Assembly (NCBI GenBank): GCA_903826715.1
Contig: CAIKFN010000106.1
Location: 1 to 10,161 of the forward strand
Direction of reading: 5' to 3'
Length of the DNA: 10,161 nucleotides
DNA from: an uncultured Actinomycetes bacterium
Lineage (GTDB): Bacteria; Actinomycetota; Acidimicrobiia; Acidimicrobiales; RAAP-2
The notes under the pieces are model-generated. The model had not been told where the DNA came from and searched no databases. It saw nothing but the letters and a program-made list of their open reading frames with translations. A program made the translations under genes and the position numbers. Shown piece by piece: positions 1 to 6,164 of this stretch (its first letter is position 1; each line of letters starts with the position of its first letter).

Positions 1-451
1 AATCATTAAAGACCTCGGTGGCGGGGACCGCGACAAGGCAGTTCGACTCATGATTGAACAAACCGTTGAGAACATGTACTTGATTGATGACACCAACAGG
101 TTCCTTGAAGTGACCTATCAGGGCGGCGACAAAGAAATCCTCTACTTCAAAGACTTCGCATCTGGAGCCATGATTGAAAACGTCGTTCGCCGTGCAAAGA
201 AGCTCGCGGTGAAGCGAGAGATTGCATCAAAGGGCAAGGGTGTGCGCACCGAAGACCTCATGGAATCAATTCGCCAAGAGTTCCGTGAAAACGAAGATCT
301 TCCAAACACCACAAACCCTGACGACTGGGCACGAATTTCTGGAAAGAAGGGTGAGCGGATCATCTTTATTCGCACACTCATCAACCGTGAGGAAACTGAC
401 GTCAAGGGTGGTCGTTCGATTCAACACGTCGGAACTGGCCAGTACCTCTAA
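1..451 (+). CDS. arc: Proteasome-associated AAA ATPase ARC/Mpa, C-terminal part (5' truncated by window)
   Basis: This is the last ~149 codons of the hexameric ATPase that binds pupylated proteins, unfolds them and feeds them into the 20S core. The reading frame is open from position 2, so the gene begins outside the window and the ATG at 50 is an internal methionine, not the start. Visible family signatures are FLEVTYQGGDKEILYFKDF and then NEDLPNTTNPDDWARISGKK, both close to mycobacterial Mpa as I remember it. The protein ends GQYL, which carries the penultimate tyrosine of the C-terminal motif that docks into the proteasome alpha ring. The Walker motifs and N-terminal coiled coil lie upstream and cannot be checked. 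The stop (449-451) is 3 bases before dop, so the two are probably co-transcribed. Identification is very secure; whether the rest of the gene is intact is unknown. Confidence 0.96.
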   Translation, partial: IIKDLGGGDRDKAVRLMIEQTVENMYLIDDTNRFLEVTYQGGDKEILYFKDFASGAMIENVVRRAKKLAVKREIASKGKGVRTEDLMESIRQEFRENEDLPNTTNPDDWARISGKKGERIIFIRTLINREETDVKGGRSIQHVGTGQYL

Positions 452-454
452 GTC

Positions 455-1942
455 ATGCAAGTCCCAAAGGTTCTCGGCATTGAGACTGAGTACGGCATTG
501 CTGGAGGGCCCGAGCAAGATCCGATCTTTGCGTCAAGCATCATCGTAAACGCTTATGCCCAAGAAGGTCGAACAAGAATCAACTGGGACTTCGATAGCGA
601 AAGTCCGAGTTCTGACTCTCGCGGAGTACTTAACTTCGCCTCATTCGCGCCAATCGTTGAAACTCATCTAGCGAACACCGTTCTAACTAATGGTGCTCGC
701 CTGTACGTTGATCATGCGCACCCTGAGTATTCATCACCTGAATGTCGTACTCCTCTTGAAGCAACACTGTACGACGTAGCTGGTGAAGAAATAATGCTTC
801 GAGCAATGAATGTTTCGAATCTGTCGCTCGACCCCTCTATGCGGATAACTCTCTACAAAAACAACTGTGATGGAAAAGGAAATTCATACGGAACACATGA
901 GAACTATCTACTCAGTCGAGAGCTCGAATTCAAGGCGGTCGTAGCTGGAGTGGTTCCGCATTTTGTTTCGAGGCAAATCATCTTTGGGGCAGGAAAGGTC
1001 GGCGCTGAAACAGAAGATGGATTAGAGCAAAACCCGGCTTTCCAATTAAGCCAGCGTGCTGAGTTCTTTGAAGAAGTTATTGGACTAGAAACAACACTTA
1101 AGCGACCAATTGTTAATACTCGCGATGAGCCACATAGTGATGCTGAACGATTTCGCAGACTGCACGTAATCATTGGCGACGCGAACATGAGCCAAGTTGC
1201 GACGTTCGCAAAGCTGGGTTCAACATCGCTACTGCTTTCATTGCTAGAGGCAGAAGGACCAAAAGTTTTTCCAAGCATGCCGGTTCATCCCGTTCAAACC
1301 GTTCGATCGTTTGCTCTAGACACGACGTTGACGCATGCAGTTCTTTGCGAAGACGGCAAGAAGCGAACTGCGTGGGATTTTCAAGATGAACTGTGGAATC
1401 TTTCAGACTCCTTCGTAAAACGAACAGGAGCGCAAGATGTTGCCCCCGAAGATGAGGTTGCTCTCATCTTGAAGCACTGGAGAGAGATGCTTGATGGTGT
1501 GCGAGATAATCCAGCTTCTGTTGCTGATCGGGTTGACTGGGTTGCCAAGTTGCGAGTAATTGAAGGACTCAAAGATCGATACAACCTTCTTGATAACGAT
1601 GCAAAGCTTCGTGCCGTTGACCTTCAGTACCACGATCTACGTAATGAAAAATCACTCGCTAGGCGTGTTGGTCTTCAGGAGCTCTTCTCAAATGAGCAAG
1701 CAAGTGAAGCCGTTCACAATCCTCCAAAAACGACTCGTGCCTATTTCCGAGGACAATGCGTGGCCCGCTATCCGGAGCAAATTGTCGCTGCAAACTGGGA
1801 TTCTGTGGTGTTTGACCTAGGAGAAGGGCCGTTACAGCGGGTTCCTATGCTTGATCCCTTAAGAGGTACAGCAGAACTCACTCAGGACTTGCTAGAAAAG
1901 AATGCAACAGCAAATGCACTTCTCAAGGCAATGAACGGGTAG
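455..1942 (+). CDS. dop: Depupylase / Pup deamidase Dop
   Basis: Dop cleaves the isopeptide bond between Pup and its target and, in species with Pup-Gln, deamidates Pup. It shares the carboxylate-amine ligase (glutamine synthetase-like) fold with PafA. The 495-residue length fits the family (about 500). The N terminus has VLGIETEYGI with the Mg-ATP glutamate at Glu10. The segment at roughly residues 27-75, with INWDFDSESP and SDSRG, corresponds to the Dop-specific loop that PafA lacks and separates the two paralogues. ARLYVDHAHPEYSSPE carries the catalytic aspartate at Asp86. Later signatures are NSYGTHENY, SQRAEFFEE, NTRDEPHSD and RRLHVIIGDANMS. The ATG at 455 places the conserved motif correctly. 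There is no clear Shine-Dalgarno sequence. pup starts 9 bases after the stop. Since Pup here already ends in Glu, depupylation is the likely main role (inference). Confidence 0.96.
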   Translation: MQVPKVLGIETEYGIAGGPEQDPIFASSIIVNAYAQEGRTRINWDFDSESPSSDSRGVLNFASFAPIVETHLANTVLTNGARLYVDHAHPEYSSPECRTPLEATLYDVAGEEIMLRAMNVSNLSLDPSMRITLYKNNCDGKGNSYGTHENYLLSRELEFKAVVAGVVPHFVSRQIIFGAGKVGAETEDGLEQNPAFQLSQRAEFFEEVIGLETTLKRPIVNTRDEPHSDAERFRRLHVIIGDANMSQVATFAKLGSTSLLLSLLEAEGPKVFPSMPVHPVQTVRSFALDTTLTHAVLCEDGKKRTAWDFQDELWNLSDSFVKRTGAQDVAPEDEVALILKHWREMLDGVRDNPASVADRVDWVAKLRVIEGLKDRYNLLDNDAKLRAVDLQYHDLRNEKSLARRVGLQELFSNEQASEAVHNPPKTTRAYFRGQCVARYPEQIVAANWDSVVFDLGEGPLQRVPMLDPLRGTAELTQDLLEKNATANALLKAMNG

Positions 1943-1951
1943 AAAAGAACT

Positions 1952-2146
1952 ATGAGCGAACAAGAACGAATACAAAAGCAAAAGTCCGAGCGAGCAAAGA
2001 CAGAGCAAGCTGAAGTTAACGTAGACACCACAAAAGGTGATCAGTTGAAAAACGACCTCGATGATCTTCTCGATGAAATCGACGAAGTTCTAGAAGAGAA
2101 CGCTGAGGAGTTCGTTCGTAATTATGTTCAAAAGGGCGGCGAGTAG
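1952..2146 (+). CDS. pup: Prokaryotic ubiquitin-like protein Pup (native C-terminal Glu)
   Basis: Pup is the small, mostly disordered modifier that PafA attaches to substrate lysines through its C-terminal glutamate side chain. The 64-residue length equals the usual size. The N-terminal third is charged and lysine/glutamine-rich. The middle (about residues 30-55) is an acidic helix-forming stretch, DDLLDEIDEVLEENAEEF, which matches the region that forms a helix with the ARC/Mpa coiled coil. The C terminus FVRNYVQKGGE is the family signature. The last residue is Glu64, encoded by GAG at 2141-2143 just before TAG. Many Pups, including the mycobacterial one, end in Gln and need deamidation by Dop; this one does not. 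Position 61 is the conserved lysine. The gene sits between dop and prcB, only 2 bases from prcB, as expected for the proteasome operon. Confidence 0.97.
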   Translation: MSEQERIQKQKSERAKTEQAEVNVDTTKGDQLKNDLDDLLDEIDEVLEENAEEFVRNYVQKGGE

Positions 2147-2148
2147 TA

Positions 2149-2943
2149 ATGGGTCTTCCGCTTTTTAGTGCGCAGGACGATCCAGGTCCCGACTTTTTTC
2201 GCTTCGCTAAGTCTGCAGGACTAAGTGCTCCTCAGTCCTCTGAGTCAATTGATCTCCCACACGCCACCACTGTTATCGCTGTTCGATATCAAGGCGGAGT
2301 TGTAATGGTGGGGGATCGTCAAGCAACTGGTCACTACATTGCAAGTCGCGACATCAGAAAGATCGAAGCAGCTGATCGTTTTACTGCAATCGCAATTTCA
2401 GGATCTGCGGCACGAGGAATCGAGTTCATAAAACTCGCACAACTTTCATTTGAGCACTACGAAAAAATGACTGACACTTCGCTAAGTCTTGAAGGAAAAG
2501 CCAACTACCTTTCGCCAATCATCCAGAACAACAACCTCACAACACCGCTCACCGTGATGCCCCTTCTCGCTGGATGGGACGCGAGTCACAAGGTTGGGCG
2601 CATCTTTGAATTCGATGGAGCCGGTGGTTGTTATGAAAGAGCAGACTTTGCAACAATCGGTTCAGGAACACCATTTGCTGAAAGTGCACTTCGTCTGGGC
2701 TTTAGAAGTGACCTGGACTTAGAAGCAGCACTAGAACTTGGGGCACTGGCCCTTTACGAAGCTGGAGACAACGATCCAAGCACTGGTGGACCTGACTTCG
2801 TTCGTGGACTATTTCCAATGATGGTGATCATCAACGAAGGCGGCTTCCAAGAAGTTCCAACTGAAGCAGTTGCTGCACGCTTTAAGACAATCAATGATCG
2901 TCGAACAAATTCTGGGGGCATTGCCGGAGGAACGCTTCGATGA
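2149..2943 (+). CDS. prcB: 20S proteasome subunit beta PrcB (catalytic)
   Basis: This is the proteolytic beta subunit, an N-terminal threonine hydrolase forming the two inner rings of the 20S core. It is made with a propeptide of about 39 residues. Autocleavage is expected before Thr40 in LPHATTVIAVRYQGG. Relative to mature Thr1, the aspartate of MVGDRQ falls at position 17 as in the family. The conserved lysine of SRDIRKIEA is at precursor residue 71 (mature 32), one residue earlier than the Lys33 of mycobacterial PrcB, because the intervening loop is one residue shorter. The residue before Thr1 is Ala, where mycobacteria have Gly. The internal SGSAARGIEF and the C-terminal ARFKTINDRR also fit the family. 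The ATG is 2 bases after the pup stop, and the TGA overlaps the prcA start (ATGA), which suggests coupled, equimolar synthesis of both subunits. Confidence 0.97.
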   Translation: MGLPLFSAQDDPGPDFFRFAKSAGLSAPQSSESIDLPHATTVIAVRYQGGVVMVGDRQATGHYIASRDIRKIEAADRFTAIAISGSAARGIEFIKLAQLSFEHYEKMTDTSLSLEGKANYLSPIIQNNNLTTPLTVMPLLAGWDASHKVGRIFEFDGAGGCYERADFATIGSGTPFAESALRLGFRSDLDLEAALELGALALYEAGDNDPSTGGPDFVRGLFPMMVIINEGGFQEVPTEAVAARFKTINDRRTNSGGIAGGTLR

Positions 2944-3617
2944 GTAATTATTTCTACGTCAATCCTGAACAGTTAACTAAAGACCGAGCTGAATTCGCTC
3001 AAAAAGGAATTGCTCGTGGTCGTTCAATAGTCGCAGCTATCTACGAGACTGGCGTTGTGATGGTTGCAGAGAATCCTTCAGCGTCACTCAACAAAATCTC
3101 TGAGATATATGACCGCCTAGCTTTTGCGGGGGTTGGAAAGTACAACGAATTCGACCGCTTGAAGGAAGCTGGAATTAGATGGGCTGATGGCACCGGATAT
3201 ACCTACTCGCGTGAAGATGTGGACGCTCGAGCACTCGCTAACTATTTTGCGCAATATCTAGGACAAGTCTTCTCTGAGGGACAGAAACCTCTCGAAGTAG
3301 AAATACTTGTGGCGCAACTGGGTAACAACATTCGACCAACCAAGTTGTACCGGGTTGGATACGAAGGAACTATTACAGATGAGCCAATGTTTGCAGTTCT
3401 TGGTGGTGACGCTGAGACCATTAAGGGACGATTTGCAGCAAGCGAGTCGGAACTTAAGCCCCTCTCACAGACGCTGAAGGACTGTATTGCAGCGATTTCA
3501 GGACCAGAGCGAACTATTCCAGTTTCGGACATCGAGGCATGCATCCTGGAAGATCGTGGCACACGTCGTACATTTATTCGATTGAACGATAACCAAGTAA
3601 GTGAACTCCTCGGCTGA
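2940..3617 (+). CDS. prcA: 20S proteasome subunit alpha PrcA
   Basis: This is the non-catalytic alpha subunit forming the outer rings, which gate the 20S chamber and receive the C-terminal tail of ARC/Mpa. The 225 residues are slightly shorter than mycobacterial PrcA (about 248), mostly at the C terminus. The N terminus YFYVNPEQLTKDRAEFAQKG contains the gate segment and the H0 helix. GIARGRSIVAAIYETGVVMV follows, with no processed threonine. Family signatures are AENPSASLNKISEIYDRLAF, GKYNEFDRLKEAGI, DARALANYFAQYLGQVF, and YRVGYEGTITDEPMFAVLGG. The start overlaps the prcB stop (ATGA). The ATG sits exactly where the conserved N terminus begins, so the start is well supported. Downstream, a 24-base gap with a strong ribosome binding site leads to pafA. 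Confidence 0.96.
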   Translation: MSNYFYVNPEQLTKDRAEFAQKGIARGRSIVAAIYETGVVMVAENPSASLNKISEIYDRLAFAGVGKYNEFDRLKEAGIRWADGTGYTYSREDVDARALANYFAQYLGQVFSEGQKPLEVEILVAQLGNNIRPTKLYRVGYEGTITDEPMFAVLGGDAETIKGRFAASESELKPLSQTLKDCIAAISGPERTIPVSDIEACILEDRGTRRTFIRLNDNQVSELLG

Positions 3618-3628
3618 TAGAACAGCAA

Positions 3629-3636
3629 GAGGGGAG
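3629..3636 (+). promoter_or_regulatory. Strong Shine-Dalgarno sequence of pafA
   Basis: The purine block GAGGGGAG lies 5 bases before the pafA ATG in the prcA-pafA gap. It is the clearest ribosome binding site in the window and fixes the ATG at 3642 as the start. Most other genes here have weak sites, overlap the preceding gene, or have no site at all, so pafA is likely translated independently of prcA. Confidence 0.8.
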
Positions 3637-3641
3637 ACAGC

Positions 3642-5015
3642 ATGCTTCGAAGAATCTATGGAATTGAAACCGAATTTGGTGTCACCTTCACGCTGCGTGG
3701 ACAACGAAGGCTCAGTCCAGATGAAGTATCTAGATTCCTCTTTAGAAAAGTTGTTGCGTGGGGGAGATCTTCTAACGTCTTTCTAGAAAATGGAAGTCGT
3801 CTCTATTTAGACGTTGGCTCACACCCCGAGTTCGCAAGTGCCGAGTGTGATTCACTGCACGATGTAGTTTCCCAAGATAAAGCCGGAGAGATGATTCTTC
3901 GTGAACTCGTTGCTTATGCCCAACAGCAACTTGATGATGAAGGAATTCGCGGGGAAATATTTCTTTTTAAAAACAACACAGACTCAACTGGAAATTCATA
4001 TGGGTGTCATGAGAATTACTGTATTGAGCGAATCGATGATTTAACTCGACTTGAGCAAGTCTTCATTCCGTATCTAATCAGTAGGCAAATATTCACTGGC
4101 GCAGGAAAAGTCGTAACAAATACAAAGGGAACGAACTATTCAATGAGCCAGCGTGCTGAGCACATTTGGGAAGCAATTTCTTCTGCAACTACCAGAAGCA
4201 GACCAATAATCAACACAAGAGACGAACCGCACGCCGATCCAGAACGCTTCCGCCGGCTGCACGTGATTGTTGGCGACTCCAACATGAGCGAATTCGCCAC
4301 GTATCTCAAAGTTGGAACTGCTGCAGTCGTTCTCGCAATGATCGAAGATAAGCAAACAGTTCTTCGCGACTACAACATGGCTTCGCCAATCAATGCACTG
4401 AGGGACATTTCATACGACTTGTGGAGTAAAGAAACCGTCAAACTTGTGAATGGTCGAGACATGACCGCACTCGAGATTCAAGAAGATCTCTGTGAGCGCG
4501 CAGAAGCATTTGTACAGAGTCATGATGAACTTCCCGAAGATCAAAAAAACGCAGTTCGTCTATGGAGAGAGGTGATTGAGCAATACAGAAGTGATCCAAT
4601 GTTGCTTAGTGACCGAGTTGACTGGATTGCAAAGCTACAAATCATCGAACGAGAACAAGAACGATCACACGTTGCATTGTCTGATCCAAAAATTGCATTG
4701 ATTGACCTTATCTATCATGACACCAACGTCGACAAGGGTCTCTTCTATCGCAGGCAGGCAAGAGATCACTTCACTCGAATGGTTAGCGACGAGGATATAA
4801 AAGAAGCAACAACTACTCCTCCTGCTACTACCCGTGCACACATGCGAGGAACATTTATAAAAGCAGCAAAAGAATGGCGTCGTGATTACACCGTTGACTG
4901 GGTTCATTTAAAGCTAAATGATGAGATGCAAAGAACAGTTCTTCTAAAGGACCCCTTCAAAAGCACGGATGATCGTTTCAAGAAGTTGATTACTTCACTT
5001 GAACGCCACGACTAA
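3642..5015 (+). CDS. pafA: Pup-protein ligase PafA
   Basis: PafA activates the C-terminal glutamate of Pup with ATP to a gamma-glutamyl phosphate and transfers it to a substrate lysine. It is a paralogue of dop in the same cluster. The 457 residues match the family (about 450-480). The N terminus MLRRIYGIETEFGV carries the metal-binding Glu9. It runs straight on to RRLSPDEVSRFLFRKVVAWG without the loop found in Dop, which distinguishes ligase from depupylase. SRLYLDVGSHPEFASAECDS has the catalytic aspartate at Asp57. Further signatures are FLFKNNTDSTGNSYGCHENY, SQRAEHIWEAISSATTRSRP, NTRDEPHADPERFRRLHVIV and GDSNMSEFATYLKVGTAAVV. The C-terminal domain contains the conserved YHDTNVDKGLFYRR and TTPPATTRAHMRG. 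lepB follows after 9 bases in the same frame. In mycobacteria pafB and pafC would follow; they are absent here. Confidence 0.97.
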   Translation: MLRRIYGIETEFGVTFTLRGQRRLSPDEVSRFLFRKVVAWGRSSNVFLENGSRLYLDVGSHPEFASAECDSLHDVVSQDKAGEMILRELVAYAQQQLDDEGIRGEIFLFKNNTDSTGNSYGCHENYCIERIDDLTRLEQVFIPYLISRQIFTGAGKVVTNTKGTNYSMSQRAEHIWEAISSATTRSRPIINTRDEPHADPERFRRLHVIVGDSNMSEFATYLKVGTAAVVLAMIEDKQTVLRDYNMASPINALRDISYDLWSKETVKLVNGRDMTALEIQEDLCERAEAFVQSHDELPEDQKNAVRLWREVIEQYRSDPMLLSDRVDWIAKLQIIEREQERSHVALSDPKIALIDLIYHDTNVDKGLFYRRQARDHFTRMVSDEDIKEATTTPPATTRAHMRGTFIKAAKEWRRDYTVDWVHLKLNDEMQRTVLLKDPFKSTDDRFKKLITSLERHD

Positions 5016-5018
5016 CCT
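5013..5018 (+). promoter_or_regulatory. Possible -10 element for leaderless lepB
   Basis: TAACCT fits the TAnnnT pattern and ends 6 bases before the GTG start of lepB, which would place transcription initiation at or very near the start codon. No Shine-Dalgarno sequence is present. The first three bases are also the pafA stop codon, so the match may be accidental. No good -35 is seen at 16-18 bases. This is the weakest of the three such sites in the window. Confidence 0.3.
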
Positions 5019-5024
5019 TGTCAC

Positions 5025-5708
5025 GTGACTGACGAAGAAAAATCAAACAAAGTAGTTGACATCAATGATTTTGATTGGTCTCCTTATGTAGCGAAGTTCG
5101 CCGACAGCAGCACGGGCACTGGAAATACAAATGATGGACTCGAACAGAGTCGTCTCAGGAAGAAAAAGATGGCTAGACGCAAAAGGGCTGGATTTGAGTG
5201 GGTACTCATTGTTGTCGTTGCACTCTGTGTATCTGCAATTGCACGGGTATTTGTGTTTCAGACCTATTACATCCCTTCAGCTTCAATGGAGCCAACACTT
5301 CAGATTGGCGACCGAATTATTGTTGACAAATTGAGTGTTTCACTTGGAACTGTAAATACAGGAGACATCATTGTCTTCAAAGCAACACCTAGTGTTGCAA
5401 CACAGTGTGGAGACTCCGTTGCAGACCTCGTAAAACGCGTTATTGGTGTTCCTGGGGATGTTGTCTCCTCAAAACGAAATACGATATATCTAAATGGAGT
5501 TGCCTTAAATGAGAATTGGTCACATAACGAACCTTTAGGTGCAAAATCAATTGAAAAGCAAACTGTTCCAGCTAATTCGTATTTTGTAATTGGTGACAAT
5601 CACCCAGACTCGTGCGACAGCCGCTACTGGGGATATGTTCCCAAAGCAAACGTTATTGGCAAGGTTTTTCTCAGAATTTGGCCATTTTCTCGACTTCACT
5701 GGTTTTAG
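5025..5708 (+). CDS. lepB: Signal peptidase I (LepB, S26 family)
   Basis: This is a membrane-bound serine/lysine endopeptidase that removes signal peptides from exported proteins, with its active site on the outer face. The 227-residue protein has an N-terminal cytoplasmic region of about 55 residues, polar then strongly basic (RLRKKKMARRKRAG). One membrane segment follows at about 58-78. Box B is YYIPSASMEPTL with nucleophile Ser87. Box D is VKRVIGVPGD with general base Lys137. Box E is GDN at 190-192 with DSR at 198-200. Two cysteines in the external domain (128, 197) could form a disulfide. The frame is bounded upstream by the pafA stop, leaving GTG 5025 or TTG 5019 as starts; GTG is preferred, and the ATG at residue 49 would still retain the membrane segment. 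It lies directly before tat genes, so it plausibly processes Tat as well as Sec substrates (inference). Confidence 0.94.
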   Translation: MTDEEKSNKVVDINDFDWSPYVAKFADSSTGTGNTNDGLEQSRLRKKKMARRKRAGFEWVLIVVVALCVSAIARVFVFQTYYIPSASMEPTLQIGDRIIVDKLSVSLGTVNTGDIIVFKATPSVATQCGDSVADLVKRVIGVPGDVVSSKRNTIYLNGVALNENWSHNEPLGAKSIEKQTVPANSYFVIGDNHPDSCDSRYWGYVPKANVIGKVFLRIWPFSRLHWF

Positions 5709-5713
5709 GAGAC

Positions 5714-5730
5714 GGGCGAGCACATCGCCC
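5714..5730. repeat. Short perfect inverted repeat upstream of the tatB-like gene
   Basis: GGGCGA, five bases (GCACA), then TCGCCC form a 6-bp GC-rich stem. It lies between the lepB stop and the tatB-like start and abuts a -10-like TACAAT. There is no T-run after it, so it does not look like a standard intrinsic terminator. Possible roles are an operator at the promoter, an mRNA 3'-end hairpin for the upstream transcript, or chance. Confidence 0.5.
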
Positions 5731-5736
5731 TACAAT
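5731..5736 (+). promoter_or_regulatory. Probable -10 element for a leaderless tatB-tatC-helY transcript
   Basis: TACAAT is close to the TATAAT consensus and ends 6 bases before the GTG start at 5743, which predicts initiation at the start codon itself. The GTG has no Shine-Dalgarno sequence and an in-frame TGA (5740-5742) directly precedes it, so the start cannot lie further upstream. No clear -35 hexamer is visible, which is common in actinobacterial promoters. A GC-rich inverted repeat occupies the spacer region. Confidence 0.5.
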
Positions 5737-5742
5737 GTCTGA

Positions 5743-6162
5743 GTGTTCGATTTAAGCCCAATCAAAATAATTGTCATTATTGCTGTGGCGCTACTTCTTC
5801 TTGGACCGGACAAACTTCCAGAGGTCGCAGAAAAGCTCGGCTCGGCCTGGTCATCTCTCAAAAACATTCAGAAAAAAATTGAGTCAGAAGTTAGAGATGT
5901 CATTCCAGACCTTCCAAGCGCCGGTGACATTGCTCGAATTGCAAGAAACCCTGTAAACATGCTTAATAAACTTGCTGAACAATCTGAAGAAAAAGTTATA
6001 ACTGCAAAAATACTTGCTGATTTAGAAGCGAAGAAGGAAGATGGGATTGATATCCCTGCACCGTACTCAGATGTCGTCCTTCCTGCAGCTGATTCAGCGC
6101 CTGCCCCAGACACAACCATTATTGGTGACGCGCCACAGCCCAGCGATCCATCAATGAACTAA
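5743..6162 (+). CDS. tatB: Twin-arginine translocase TatA/TatB family subunit, TatB-like
   Basis: This is a component of the Tat system, which exports folded proteins bearing twin-arginine signals. The layout is typical: a short outer N terminus, one membrane helix at about 6-20, the hinge GPDKLPEVAEKLG at 21-33, an amphipathic helix to about 55, and a Pro/Ala/Asp-rich soluble tail. The LGP hinge and the 139-residue length favour TatB over TatA, which usually has FGxxKLP and is shorter. The conserved TatB glutamate near position 8 is a lysine here (LSPIKII), so the TatB call is not certain. GTG 5743 is the only reasonable start, because a TGA immediately precedes it and the next Met is far inside. 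tatC follows after 2 bases. In M. tuberculosis this position holds tatA. No second TatA/B gene is seen in the window. Confidence 0.8.
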   Translation: MFDLSPIKIIVIIAVALLLLGPDKLPEVAEKLGSAWSSLKNIQKKIESEVRDVIPDLPSAGDIARIARNPVNMLNKLAEQSEEKVITAKILADLEAKKEDGIDIPAPYSDVVLPAADSAPAPDTTIIGDAPQPSDPSMN

Positions 6163-6164
6163 TT

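Noticed and set aside
50..52. ATG at 50 as the start of a 133-residue gene
   Set aside because: The same frame is open to position 2 and the upstream codons continue the ARC/Mpa sequence, so this is an internal methionine of a truncated gene.
904..1278. 124-codon open frame on the minus strand opposite dop
   Set aside because: It is a Ser/Arg/Thr-rich shadow of the conserved dop coding sequence with no family signature.
3242..3643. 133-codon open frame on the minus strand opposite prcA
   Set aside because: It lies almost entirely within a well-supported proteasome gene, shows no recognisable motif and has a composition expected of a shadow frame.
455..5015. Repeated stretches shared by dop and pafA, such as the sequence around 1050 and 4145 (AGCCAGCGTGCTGAG in both)
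   Set aside because: The two genes are ancient paralogues with the same fold and motifs. Local identity falls in conserved motif codons, so it is not a recent duplication or a repeat element.
5300..5599. 99-codon minus-strand open frame opposite lepB
   Set aside because: It overlaps the catalytic boxes of signal peptidase and has no independent support.
5714..5740. Intrinsic terminator after lepB
   Set aside because: The 6-bp stem is followed by TACAATGTCT and not a T-run; a promoter-associated repeat fits better.
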